From an uncultured Clostridia bacterium (GTDB lineage Bacteria; Bacillota; Clostridia; Christensenellales; CAG-917), in the NCBI GenBank assembly GCA_947589475.1, contig CANQBO010000002.1, positions 62,001 through 126,000 on the forward strand: a DNA stretch of 64,000 nt, read 5' to 3'. How positions within the stretch are numbered: position 1 is the stretch's first letter; every line of letters starts with the position of its first letter. A program made the position numbers and the translations under genes. Of this stretch, positions 55,796 to 64,000 are shown one piece after another. Below the pieces are notes generated by a model that did no database searches, was not told the origin of the DNA, and saw only the letters and a list, made by a program, of their open reading frames with translations.

Positions 55796-58318
55796 TCACT
55801 TTTTGTGCGCGGACATGTGCTCTTTGAGGTATTTGCCCGTTATGCTATGGGGGTTGTTTGCGAGGTCGTAGGGGGTGCCTTCCGCGACTATTTTGCCGCC
55901 CTCTTCGCCGCCGCCCGGACCCATATCTATGACGTAGTCCGCGTTTTTTATGACGTCGAGGTCGTGCTCGATGACGATGACGGTCGCGCCCTTTTCGATG
56001 AGAGAGTTGAAAACATTCAACAACACCTTGACGTCGAGGGGATGCAGTCCTATCGTCGGCTCGTCAAAGACGAACACCGTATCGGACTGTCCCTTGCCCA
56101 TTTCGCTTGCGAGTTTGAGGCGTTGCGCTTCGCCGCCGGACAGCGCGGGAGTTTGCTCGCCGAGAGTGAGATAGCCTAAGCCCAAATCATGCAATACGCT
56201 TAGTTTGCGCTTCACTTGCGGCAGGTCGTCGCACGCTTTCAGCGCCTCGTCCACGCTCATATCCATAAGTTCGGGCAGGGAGTGCGCCTCGCCGTCCTTT
56301 GACGTCCTCTTCACGAGGCTCGCTTCCTTGCCGTAGCGGGAGCCGCCGCAGTCGGGGCAGGGAATTTCCACATCGGGCAAAAATTGCACGTCAAGACTTA
56401 TAGTGCCCGTGCCGTCGCAGGTGGGACAGCGCAACTTGCCGGTATTGTAGGAAAAGTCGCCGTCTTTGAGTTTGCGCTCCCTTGCGTCCACGGTCTTTGC
56501 AAAGACTTTGCGCAGTTCGTCGTGAACGTCCGCGTATGTCGCGACGGTGGAGCGCACGTTTATGCCTATGGGCGCGGAGTCTATAAGTTTGACTTGCGCA
56601 ATGCCGTCCGCTCGTACGCTTTTTATGTGCGCGGGCAGGGGAGCGCCCGCTATGTTTGCCTCGAGCGCGGGAATTAGGCTTTCGAGCACAAGCGTAGTCT
56701 TGCCCGAACCCGATACGCCCGTCACCGCGGTCAGTCTGCCTTTGGGAATTGACGCAAACAGGGGTTTTACGGTGTGAATTTGAGATGTTGAAAGCTCGAT
56801 TTTGCCAAAATCGAATATTTTTTCGGGAGAAGGGCGAGATCCGATTTCTATAGTCTGCTCGCCGGATAAGAAGCCGCCCAGCTTCGAGGCGGGGGACTTT
56901 TCGATGTCCTCAAGACTGCCTTGCGCGATTATCTCGCCGCCGTCCGCGCCCGCCAGAGGTCCCAGCTCTATAAAGTGATCCGCGTGTCTGAGCACGTTGA
57001 CGTCGTGATCGACAATCACGACGGAATTGCCGTCCGCGATGAGGTCGTCCATGACTCCCTTCAGTCCCTCGAGGTTGGACGGATGCAAGCCTATAGACGG
57101 CTCGTCGAGGATGTAAAGCACGCCTGTGGTGCGATTTCTTACGGCGCGGGCAAGTTGCATGCGTTGCCTCTCGCCCGTGGAAAGCGTGGATGAAGCGCGG
57201 TCGAGGGTGAGATAGCCGAGGCCCAGGTCCATAAGCCGCTTTGCCGCCCCGTCAAATGATTCGCATATGCTCCTCGCCATGGGGCGCATCTCTTCGGGCA
57301 GGGAGTCGGGCACGCCGCGCACCCACTCGATGGCTTGAGTGAGCGTCATAGTGCAGACTTCCGCGAGGGTGAGACCTCTCAGCTTTGGCGCGCGTGCGGC
57401 TTCCGAAAGCCTTGTGCCGCCGCAGTCGGGGCATACGTCCGTGCGCAAAAATTTTTCCACGCGCTTCATGCCTTTTTCGTCCTTGACTTTGGACAGCGCG
57501 TTTTCTACGGTGTAGGTGGCGTTGAAATAGGTGAAATCCATGTCGCCCATCGCGCCGCTCGTCTTGTTTTGATAGATGATGTTTTTCTTTACGGCGGGGC
57601 CGTGGAAGACGATGTCGCGCTCTTCGGGAGTCAGATTCTTGAAGGGGACGTCCGTCCTCACGCCCATTGCGCGGGCTATATCCTTCATAAGCGACCACAT
57701 CAGCGTCTGCCACGGCGCGACCGCGCCCTCGTCTATGGATAGGTTTTCGTCCGGGACGAGGGTGGACTCGTCGACGATGCGCACCACTCCCGTACCGTCG
57801 CAACGCTTGCACGCGCCCTGCGAGTTGAAGGCAAGCTCTTCCGCGCCGGGGGCGAAGAAGCGCTCCCCGCACACGGGACACACAAGTTCAAGCCCCGCCG
57901 CTACGTTGAGGGAGGGCGGCAGGTAGTGTCCGTTGGGACAGCGGTGAGAGGCGAGGCGGGAAAACATCAGCCTCAGGCTGTTGAGCAGTTCCGTACCCGT
58001 GCCGAAGGTACTGCGTATGCCGGGGACGGCGGGGCGCTGTCTCAGCGCCAAAGCCGCGGGGACGTACAAAACCTCGTCCACCTGCGCCTTTTCCTCCTGC
58101 GTCATGCGTCTGCGCGTGTAGGTGGAGAGTGACTCCAGATAGCGCCGCGAGCCTTCCGCATACAAAATTCCGAGCGCGAGCGAGGATTTGCCCGAACCCG
58201 ATACGCCGCCTATCCCCACTATTTCGCCGAGAGGGACGTCGACGTCTATGTTTTTGAGGTTGTGCACCTTTGCGCCTCGCACAATTATCTTGCGGGGCAT
58301 ATCGCCGTCTTTTTTCAT
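55796..58318 (-). CDS. UvrA-like ABC ATPase of the short class (UvrA2 type)
   Basis: 840 aa. Two ABC cassettes: Walker A GGVSGSGKSSLA (about 38) and GVSGSGKTTLV (about 537); signature LSTGERQRMQLARA and LSGGEAQRLKLASE; Walker B ILDEPSIGLHP and VFDEPTIGLHP. Two zinc modules remain (CPVCG...CKRCDGTG; CPTCDGTG...CPDCGGSRYG). The stretch between the first cassette start and the first zinc module is too short to hold the UvrB-binding domain of standard UvrA (about 940 aa), and the first signature has Thr for Gly. Such paralogs are linked to drug or DNA-damage tolerance rather than ordinary excision repair. An in-frame ATG six codons downstream is possible; no clear ribosome site supports either. 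Confidence 0.88.
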   Translation of the reverse strand: MKKDGDMPRKIIVRGAKVHNLKNIDVDVPLGEIVGIGGVSGSGKSSLALGILYAEGSRRYLESLSTYTRRRMTQEEKAQVDEVLYVPAALALRQRPAVPGIRSTFGTGTELLNSLRLMFSRLASHRCPNGHYLPPSLNVAAGLELVCPVCGERFFAPGAEELAFNSQGACKRCDGTGVVRIVDESTLVPDENLSIDEGAVAPWQTLMWSLMKDIARAMGVRTDVPFKNLTPEERDIVFHGPAVKKNIIYQNKTSGAMGDMDFTYFNATYTVENALSKVKDEKGMKRVEKFLRTDVCPDCGGTRLSEAARAPKLRGLTLAEVCTMTLTQAIEWVRGVPDSLPEEMRPMARSICESFDGAAKRLMDLGLGYLTLDRASSTLSTGERQRMQLARAVRNRTTGVLYILDEPSIGLHPSNLEGLKGVMDDLIADGNSVVIVDHDVNVLRHADHFIELGPLAGADGGEIIAQGSLEDIEKSPASKLGGFLSGEQTIEIGSRPSPEKIFDFGKIELSTSQIHTVKPLFASIPKGRLTAVTGVSGSGKTTLVLESLIPALEANIAGAPLPAHIKSVRADGIAQVKLIDSAPIGINVRSTVATYADVHDELRKVFAKTVDARERKLKDGDFSYNTGKLRCPTCDGTGTISLDVQFLPDVEIPCPDCGGSRYGKEASLVKRTSKDGEAHSLPELMDMSVDEALKACDDLPQVKRKLSVLHDLGLGYLTLGEQTPALSGGEAQRLKLASEMGKGQSDTVFVFDEPTIGLHPLDVKVLLNVFNSLIEKGATVIVIEHDLDVIKNADYVIDMGPGGGEEGGKIVAEGTPYDLANNPHSITGKYLKEHMSAHKK

Positions 58319-58435
58319 ATCTTTAATTTTAATCTATCCCGCCGACAAATGCAAACGATTACGCAACATGGCGGGGCGAATTTGTTTTAGGCAAGAAAGG
58401 CGCGCGGATTTTTCCAAATTGAGCATTTAATAATG

Positions 58436-58463
58436 TTGCAAAATGTTTGCGGCGTGATATAAT
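58436..58463 (+). promoter_or_regulatory. Promoter of the M18 aminopeptidase
   Basis: TTGCAA (58436-58441), 16-base spacer, TATAAT (58458-58463), 38 bases before the ATG. Confidence 0.7.
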
Positions 58464-58501
58464 TGTACGGTAGAAAAAAAATTTGATTTTCGAGGTGACT
58501 T

Positions 58502-59863
58502 ATGGACTTGACTTACAAGAGGACAAACGTATACGCGGCGGCGGACGCGGATGAGATGAAAGCCATTATGGAGTATGCAGAGGGTTACAAGAGTTTCCTT
58601 GACAGCTCCAAAACGGAGCGCGAGGCGGTCTCGACGGCGGTGAAGCTGCTTAAGGCAAAGGGCTACAAGCCGTATGCGCTGGGCGACAAGATATCAAAGG
58701 GCGACAAGCTCTATCTCAACAATCGCGGCAAGAGCCTGTTCATTTTGAGGGCGGGCACGGCGGACGTCGCCAAATGCGGCGTGAGGATACTCGTCGCGCA
58801 CGTGGACAGCCCCAGACTTGACCTGAAACAGGTGCCGCTCTACGAAAAGGCGAACATCGCGTATCTCAAGACGCACTACTACGGCGGAATAAAGAAATAT
58901 CATTGGCTCACAATTCCGCTTGCGCTCCACGGCGTCGTCGTGCTGAGAAGCGGCAAGAAGGTGGAAGTGGCGATAGGCGAGAAGGACAGCGACCCCGTGT
59001 TTTACATCACGGACCTCCTTCCGCACCTCTCGCAGGAGCTGAACAACGCGAAGATAGGCGACGGTTTCAGCGCGGAAAACCTCAATCTCGTCGTGGGCGG
59101 CATCCCCGTCAAGGGCGAGGATAAGGACGCCGTCAAAAAGAATGTGCTCGAGTTGCTCCACGCGGAGTACGGCATAGAGGAAGAGGACTTTTTGAGCGCG
59201 GAGCTTGAGGCAGTTCCCGCTGCGAAGGCGCGCGACGTCGGCTTCGACAGGGCGTACATCGCAAGCTACGGCCACGACGACAGAGTTTGCGCCTATCCCG
59301 AGATCACCGCGACGGTGGACGCGGATACGAAAGAGACCGTGCTCACCATTCTCGCGGACAAGGAAGAGATAGGCAGCGTGGGAAATACGGGCATGCAGTG
59401 CATTCTGATAAGGGATATACTTGACGCCATCGCAAAAAGCTACGGGGCGGATCCCGCCGTACTCAGGCAGAACTCGAAGTGCATAAGCGCGGACGTCACC
59501 GCGGGCTTCGATCCCGCCTATGCCTCCGCATTTGAGGAGATGAACGCAAGCCTCATACATCACGGCGTGGCTATGAGCAAATTCACGGGATCAAGAGGCA
59601 AGAGCGGCTCCAACGACGCATCTGCGGAGTATGTCGGCTATTTGCGCAAAGTGTTTAAGGACGCGGGCGTTATATGGCAGACGGGCGAGCTTGGCAGAGT
59701 GGACCTCGGCGGCGGCGGAACGGTCGCGCTGTTCATCGCAAACAACAACATAGACACAGTGGACCTCGGAGTCCCCGTGCTGTCCATGCACTCCCCCGAC
59801 GAGCTTGTTTCAAAGGCGGACGTGTACAGCGCGTACAAGGCGTTCAAAGCATTTGCGGAATAA
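58502..59863 (+). CDS. M18-family aminopeptidase
   Basis: 453 aa cytosolic metalloaminopeptidase. Zinc ligands and catalytic residues: His and Asp in LVAHVDSPRLDLK (about 99), the Asp in SYGHDDRVC (about 260), Glu pair in ADKEEIGSVGNTG (about 285) and the final His in SMHSPDELV (about 430). Removes N-terminal, often acidic or neutral, residues from peptides; forms large tetrahedral complexes in relatives. GAGGTGAC is near the ATG. Monocistronic with its own promoter and terminator. Confidence 0.95.
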   Translation: MDLTYKRTNVYAAADADEMKAIMEYAEGYKSFLDSSKTEREAVSTAVKLLKAKGYKPYALGDKISKGDKLYLNNRGKSLFILRAGTADVAKCGVRILVAHVDSPRLDLKQVPLYEKANIAYLKTHYYGGIKKYHWLTIPLALHGVVVLRSGKKVEVAIGEKDSDPVFYITDLLPHLSQELNNAKIGDGFSAENLNLVVGGIPVKGEDKDAVKKNVLELLHAEYGIEEEDFLSAELEAVPAAKARDVGFDRAYIASYGHDDRVCAYPEITATVDADTKETVLTILADKEEIGSVGNTGMQCILIRDILDAIAKSYGADPAVLRQNSKCISADVTAGFDPAYASAFEEMNASLIHHGVAMSKFTGSRGKSGSNDASAEYVGYLRKVFKDAGVIWQTGELGRVDLGGGGTVALFIANNNIDTVDLGVPVLSMHSPDELVSKADVYSAYKAFKAFAE

Positions 59864-59911
59864 GTTTTATCGATATAAAATGGGCGTATATAAAAGCTGT
59901 TCAATGATTCG

Positions 59912-59941
59912 AGCGGGCGGCGGTCGCCGTCCGCTTTTTAT
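59912..59941 (+). terminator. Terminator of the M18 aminopeptidase
   Basis: GCGGGCGGC (59913-59921) with GCCGTCCGC (59926-59934), one G-U pair, then TTTTTAT. Confidence 0.9.
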
Positions 59942-60199
59942 ATTATTATTTGACATAAAAACATAAAAAAATGAATTTTCACTTATGACTTGTTTTTTGT
60001 CAAATCGTGTTTTTTTGCAAATATCAAAAAAGGCATTTTGGCACGAAACATTCGGATGGTAAATTGCCATATCGCAATAAACCGTGCCGAAATCCCGCGA
60101 TTTTTGATGCGCTGATGTCAAAAATGCACAAAATACGCCATATGCGAAGCGTTTTTAGGCGCGTCTGCGCCTATGAAGGCGCGCATGGGACGCAAGCGC
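59942..60199. other. Gene-free stretch after the aminopeptidase
   Basis: AT-rich first half with a loose inverted pair (TTTGACA near 59950 and TGTCAAA near 59998); a 7-bp hairpin TAGGCGC-GTCT-GCGCCTA at 60156-60173. No coding frame with a ribosome-binding site. Confidence 0.45.
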
Positions 60200-60228
60200 T
60201 TGACAATAGGGCATATGCATGTTAGAAT
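60200..60228 (+). promoter_or_regulatory. Promoter of the small membrane protein / ABC cluster
   Basis: TTGACA (60200-60205), 17-base spacer, TAGAAT (60223-60228), giving a leader of about 90 bases made of GCGTAT-like repeats. Confidence 0.65.
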
Positions 60229-60324
60229 TTCATTGTTGCATATCGTGCGAATACGCCTTAATTTGATATTTGCGCGTATGTATTGCGTATGTGCGCTCCC
60301 TCGCACATGCGTTAGGAGAACAGT

Positions 60325-60747
60325 TTGGACAGTTTGACTTTGGTTGTTAAGATGCTCGACATCTTTGTGTTTTCGGTCAAGTGTTTGGGCATCGTGGCGC
60401 TTGCGGCGACGGCGGGACTCTTGATAAAGCTGTTGCCGAAAAAGCTTCAGATCGTGGTGAAAACGGTCGCCACGGCGGTCTTGTTTGTTGTCCTATTGGG
60501 CGAAAACACCCTGAATATGTTTGTCATGTCTGCGATAAGGCAGGGCATTTGGGTGTTGGGCGCGCTGGGAATTTTCGTCATCATTCACACTTCAAAACTC
60601 ATCTGCGCATTGAGAAGGCGCTCCGCTCGCTTCGCGACGTTGATGGCGCGCGGCTATGAAAGGGGCGAGACGGGACTCGTGCGGCAAAATTCGGGAGTGA
60701 GCTATTTTTCCTCTTTCCTAAGGCAGACGCCCTTGATGTTGAATTGA
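60325..60747 (+). CDS. Small membrane protein of unknown function, TTG start
   Basis: 140 aa. Three hydrophobic segments (IVALAATAGLLIKLL; IVVKTVATAVLFVVLLG; GIWVLGALGIFVIIH) and a basic C-terminal part (ALRRRSARFATLMARGYERG). I recognise no family. The TTG at 60325 is accepted because AGGAGA lies seven bases ahead and no ATG is well placed. The ABC transporter genes follow after 72 bases and may be in the same transcript; in between, CGCAC-GGAGC-GTGCG is a weak hairpin. Confidence 0.65.
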   Translation: MDSLTLVVKMLDIFVFSVKCLGIVALAATAGLLIKLLPKKLQIVVKTVATAVLFVVLLGENTLNMFVMSAIRQGIWVLGALGIFVIIHTSKLICALRRRSARFATLMARGYERGETGLVRQNSGVSYFSSFLRQTPLMLN

Positions 60748-60819
60748 TTTTCGCACCTTTTTCGGGCGCACGGAGCGTGCGTCGATTTTGCAATATAAAA
60801 AAAGGAGATGAAAATAATT

Positions 60820-61674
60820 ATGCTTAAAGTAGAACATTTAAAAAAGATATATCCAAAAAGCGACAGAGTGGCGGTAGACGACATTTCGTTTGAGCTTCGT
60901 CCCGGCGAGATATTCGGTTTTTTGGGGCAGAACGGCGCGGGCAAGAGCACGACGATAAAGTGCCTCACGGGGATCTTGCCCTTTGACAGCGGCAAGATAG
61001 AGATCTGCGGCTACGACATCGTCAAGGAACCTATCAAGGCGAAGATGAATATGGGCTATGTGCCCGACAATCATTCCGTCTACGAAAAGTTGACGGGAAG
61101 AGAATACGTCAATTTTGTCGCCGACCTCTACAACGTCCCGACGGACTTGAGGCGCGAGCGCATAGAGAGATTTGCGGAGCTTTTCAAACTTCAGGCGGCG
61201 ATGGACAGGCAAATCGCGGGCTATTCGCACGGCATGAAGCAAAAGATCTGCATCATGGCGGCGCTCATACACGATCCTAAGCTGTGGGTGCTCGACGAGC
61301 CTATGATGGGTCTCGATCCGCAGTCTACGGCGGAAATAATCGCGCATATGCGTGAGCATTGCGCAAACGGCAACACGGTGTTTTTCTCAAGCCACAATCT
61401 CGATCTCGTCAAAAAGCTGTGCCATAGGGTGGCTATAGTAAACGACGGACATCTCGTCGATCTCTTCGATCTTGCGGGCAACGAGGCGAACAAGGCTAAC
61501 CTCGAAGAAAAATTCTTCCGCATCACGGGCACTTACGATCGCAGATTGTTTGAAGATTATGCCGCGCAAGAGAGCGCGGATATGCGCCCCGACCTTCCTT
61601 TGGAAGAGGAAAGCGCGCATTCTGACGACGGCGTGTCGAATCCGATCGACGGCGACAAACCCACGGAGGAGTGA
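60820..61674 (+). CDS. ABC transporter ATP-binding protein
   Basis: 284 aa. Walker A GQNGAGKSTTIKCL, signature YSHGMKQKICIMAAL (with SHG in place of SGG, as in many ABC-2 exporters), Walker B LWVLDEPMMGLDP and the switch His in FFSSHNLD. The last 60 residues are acidic and outside the cassette. ATG 60820 gives the standard start; AAGGAG is 12 bases away, and an ATG at 60808 is almost touching it, so the start is uncertain by four codons. Energises the permease that follows five bases later. Confidence 0.9.
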   Translation: MLKVEHLKKIYPKSDRVAVDDISFELRPGEIFGFLGQNGAGKSTTIKCLTGILPFDSGKIEICGYDIVKEPIKAKMNMGYVPDNHSVYEKLTGREYVNFVADLYNVPTDLRRERIERFAELFKLQAAMDRQIAGYSHGMKQKICIMAALIHDPKLWVLDEPMMGLDPQSTAEIIAHMREHCANGNTVFFSSHNLDLVKKLCHRVAIVNDGHLVDLFDLAGNEANKANLEEKFFRITGTYDRRLFEDYAAQESADMRPDLPLEEESAHSDDGVSNPIDGDKPTEE

Positions 61675-61678
61675 GCGT

Positions 61679-63388
61679 ATGAAGGGTGACATTTCTCTTA
61701 CGAGGGTCAAGACCCTCTTTAAGCTCGACCTCAAGTCGCGCTTCGGGACTACGCACAAGAGGGGCGTCAAGTACAGGATATCGCAGGGGCTGAACGCGCT
61801 GTTTTTCGTCGCGGTGTACTTCGTGCTTATCCTGGGCATGTACTTTTTGGCGAACATCTTTGTCGAGCGTTCCAAAATGTTGTTTGAATTTTTGACGCTG
61901 ATTTCGCTTGCCACCATAGTGCTTGCCTCTGCGATCGCGACGGGAAACATCGTAAAAAATCTCTATCAAAACGGCGACAACGAAATGCTGTTGCGTTTCC
62001 CCGTGAGCGGAAAGGAAATATTGCTTGCGAAATCCATATACTGTTTTTTGCACAATCTCATCGTATGCGTGCTTTTGATGTTGCCGCTTTACGTCACGTT
62101 CGGGGCGGTGTCGAAGGCGCCCGTCGGCGACTATTTTGCATACGTGGGCGTGATATTCTTGAGTTCGCTCGCCACGTTTGCGGTGGGCAATATACTTGCC
62201 GTCCCCGCGGTCAAACTCATCAACATATTCAAAAACAAGTTTGTGGTCGTGCTTGTTTTGACGATAATAATCGTGTGCGGAATATTCGTGATATATCTGC
62301 TTGCGCTCAGCAACATCCTCACATATTTGAGGGATTCGAGGCAGGACATTTTCTCGCCCGAAATGATCGCCAAATACAAGGCGTTCTTCGGAGGAGCCTA
62401 TCCTTTCAGGTGGTATGCCGACCTTTTGAGCGGCAGACGCCTCGGCTCGCTAAATGCGGGCGGACTTGCGCTCAGGTTCTTCTACATCTTCCTCATGACG
62501 GCGGCGCTTTTGGCGGGGGCGTATTTCATCACCTCGCGCGCCTACTATAAGACCATACTTTACGGCGTGGAAAGGGGCAAGACTTCCGTCAGTCGCAAGA
62601 CGAAGGACAAGCGGACGTCCGTTGTGCGCGCTCTTTTGACGAAGGAATTCTATCTCATACTCAGAAGTTTCAACTATTCGTTTGAGTATCTGGCTATGGC
62701 GTGCGCGGCGCCCATAATGGTGTTTTTCTGCAACAGGCTTGCGGCGACTATGGGCACGGACACCGTCGGCGGCGCGATAATGCCCGGCATCACCATAATG
62801 GTCATAATCATTTTCATCACCGTCACGGTCTCGTTTGCTTCGACTTGCATATCGAGGGAGGGCAACTGCTTCTATATGACGAAGGTCATGCCCGTATCCT
62901 TCAAAACGCAGATACTCTCAAAATTTCTGCTGTACTCCGTCGTGGCGACGCTGTCAGTCGCGCTCACATGCCTTGTTACGGGCATAGTCTACACCACGGA
63001 CGTCGGCGAAAAGGCGCTCTCCGCGGTGGATATGGCGGCTATATGGGGAATAAGCGAGATACTTGTCATAAGCCTCACAAGCCTCTCTATGGCGGTGGAC
63101 ATCAAGTGGCCGACCTTCAACGTTTCGGGGGACGGCGAGCTTGTTTCCGCAAACAAAAACGTCGCCATAATGCTCATCGCGGGCTTCTTCTTTGCGATCG
63201 TTTTCGGCGCGGTCGTGATGGTCACAAACTTCCTGCCATTGACGATAGGCGATTGGATGGTCTCTTCGCGCGGCAACCTCGGCAACATCTATTTGTTGCT
63301 CACGCTCGTGTCGCTCCTGCTCCTTGCGGGCAGTCTGTCGGCGCTGTTTGTCAATTTGGACAAACGATACAACAAAATAATGTGGTAA
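61679..63388 (+). CDS. ABC-2 type exporter permease, large form
   Basis: 569 aa with about 12 hydrophobic segments arranged as two similar halves (for example ALFFVAVYFVLILGMYFLAN and MVIIIFITVTVSFASTC). The segment NGDNEMLLRFPVSGKEILLAK resembles permeases of putative multidrug or antimicrobial-peptide exporters of Bacillota. ATG 61679 has GGAGGA ahead, five bases after the ATPase. Export substrate unknown. Confidence 0.82.
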   Translation: MKGDISLTRVKTLFKLDLKSRFGTTHKRGVKYRISQGLNALFFVAVYFVLILGMYFLANIFVERSKMLFEFLTLISLATIVLASAIATGNIVKNLYQNGDNEMLLRFPVSGKEILLAKSIYCFLHNLIVCVLLMLPLYVTFGAVSKAPVGDYFAYVGVIFLSSLATFAVGNILAVPAVKLINIFKNKFVVVLVLTIIIVCGIFVIYLLALSNILTYLRDSRQDIFSPEMIAKYKAFFGGAYPFRWYADLLSGRRLGSLNAGGLALRFFYIFLMTAALLAGAYFITSRAYYKTILYGVERGKTSVSRKTKDKRTSVVRALLTKEFYLILRSFNYSFEYLAMACAAPIMVFFCNRLAATMGTDTVGGAIMPGITIMVIIIFITVTVSFASTCISREGNCFYMTKVMPVSFKTQILSKFLLYSVVATLSVALTCLVTGIVYTTDVGEKALSAVDMAAIWGISEILVISLTSLSMAVDIKWPTFNVSGDGELVSANKNVAIMLIAGFFFAIVFGAVVMVTNFLPLTIGDWMVSSRGNLGNIYLLLTLVSLLLLAGSLSALFVNLDKRYNKIMW

Positions 63389-63404
63389 GGGGGAGAGTAT
63401 TGAT

Positions 63405-64000
63405 ATGAAAAAAGTATTGATCGGAATTTTGATATTGATCCCCATAATCATTTTGCTTGTGGTCGCGCTTGTCACAAATCTTTTGCAACTTCAGGTGTGG
63501 ATCGCCGTCGAGGATATGACGGTGACTCAAAAAGCTACGGGTCTGGAGGCGGAGGAACTCAAGCTGTATCTCGATGTAGGCGACAACACCGTTTACGACC
63601 TGTATGATTGGGTGGAAGTCGCGGTGTTCCCCGAAAAAGCGAACAACTACACCATAGAGTGGTCCATGAGCAACCTTGCCTATTCGGACGAGGAATATCA
63701 AAAGCAATATGAGGATTATCTCGAAAACCCCGTAGGCACGCCCGTACACCCCGCGGCTACGATGGTGGACGGCAACGGCAGAGACGCGGACTTCAACACC
63801 TCGGGCAAGTTTAAGGTCTATTCCTATTGCAGTTTCAACGTGTCAGTAAGGGCGGAAACCGTGACGAGGAACTTTCTTGTGGACATAGTGGGCGACACCG
63901 TGCACAGCGTTTCTTTGACGGATACGCACGGCAGTACGTCCGCGGAAATTACGGTGGGCGAGAGCGCAAGACTTTGCGCGTCCTACGTCCCGTTTGACAG
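63405..64000 (+). CDS. Membrane-anchored protein with Ig-like repeats, 5' part only
   Basis: 198 codons are visible before the window ends. N-terminal membrane anchor (VLIGILILIPIIILLVVALV, about 4-24), then an outside region that looks like bacterial Ig-like (BIG2-type) domains: VEVAVFPEKANNYTIEWSMS and EITVGESARLCASYVP. GGGGGAGAG lies ahead of the ATG. It is 16 bases after the permease and so probably a partner or cargo of the ABC exporter; its function cannot be stated. Confidence 0.75.
   Translation, partial: MKKVLIGILILIPIIILLVVALVTNLLQLQVWIAVEDMTVTQKATGLEAEELKLYLDVGDNTVYDLYDWVEVAVFPEKANNYTIEWSMSNLAYSDEEYQKQYEDYLENPVGTPVHPAATMVDGNGRDADFNTSGKFKVYSYCSFNVSVRAETVTRNFLVDIVGDTVHSVSLTDTHGSTSAEITVGESARLCASYVPFD

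Overview
The window reads as a housekeeping-rich chromosomal segment of an uncultured, anaerobic, gut-type member of the Bacillota (Clostridia-like). Support: Gram-positive gene order (rpmH-rnpA-yidD-yidC-jag-mnmE-mnmG; rplGB-rpsL-rpsG-fusA-tuf), RqcP, RecD2 and a ComF-type protein, strong GGAGG ribosome sites, A-rich spacers between fairly GC-rich genes, a reverse rubrerythrin, a bile-salt-hydrolase-type choloylglycine hydrolase and BspA-type leucine-rich surface proteins. I saw no rRNA, tRNA, tmRNA, RNase P RNA or CRISPR array. Genus cannot be fixed from the sequence alone.

Layout. 1-640: 5' part of an IS30-family transposase gene cut by the window edge, abutting the ispDF terminator. 640-2300: rqcP-ispDF (minus strand). 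2260-11440: rpoB-rpoC-metK with its own promoter and leader. 11.5-22.5 kb: recD2, comF, an unusually long secA, prfB, tsaD, then a VUT-family transporter behind a possible preQ1-like leader, and an SDR oxidoreductase. 22.6-25.4 kb: a one-gene MmeI-like restriction-modification enzyme with an AT-rich C-terminal half. 25.7-28.4 kb (minus): lepB, a hydrolase-fold protein lacking the usual nucleophile serine, and a small acidic protein. 28.5-34.6 kb: the rpmH to mnmG cluster. 34.6-35.5 kb: a gene-free stretch packed with inverted repeats and a possible small RNA. 35.4-43.7 kb: rplGB-rpsL-rpsG-fusA-tuf-rpmG-secE-nusG-rplK-rplA-rplJ-rplL, with an L10 leader and attenuator before rplJ. 43.7-64 kb: accessory region: rubrerythrin, a giant Cys-rich repeat lipoprotein, another lipoprotein, GtrA-like protein under an operator, choloylglycine hydrolase, a divergent XRE regulator / membrane LRR protein pair sharing a palindromic operator, a UvrA-like ATPase, M18 aminopeptidase, a small membrane protein and an ABC exporter with an exported partner running off the end.

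How the parts relate. The ancestral Gram-positive order rpmG-secE-nusG-rplKAJL-rpoBC-rplGB-rpsLG-fusA-tuf is circularly permuted here: the second half (rplGB...tuf) precedes the first half (rpmG...rplL), and rpoBC sits about 25 kb away behind a new promoter. The most notable non-housekeeping signals are the XRE/LRR regulatory pair (53.0-55.6 kb), the Cys-rich repeat plus LRR lipoprotein (44.7-48.6 kb), the structured gene-free region at 34.6-35.4 kb, the expanded SecA, two or three promoters whose -10 box lies 6-7 bases before the start codon (leaderless mRNAs), and a riboswitch-like hairpin before the VUT transporter.
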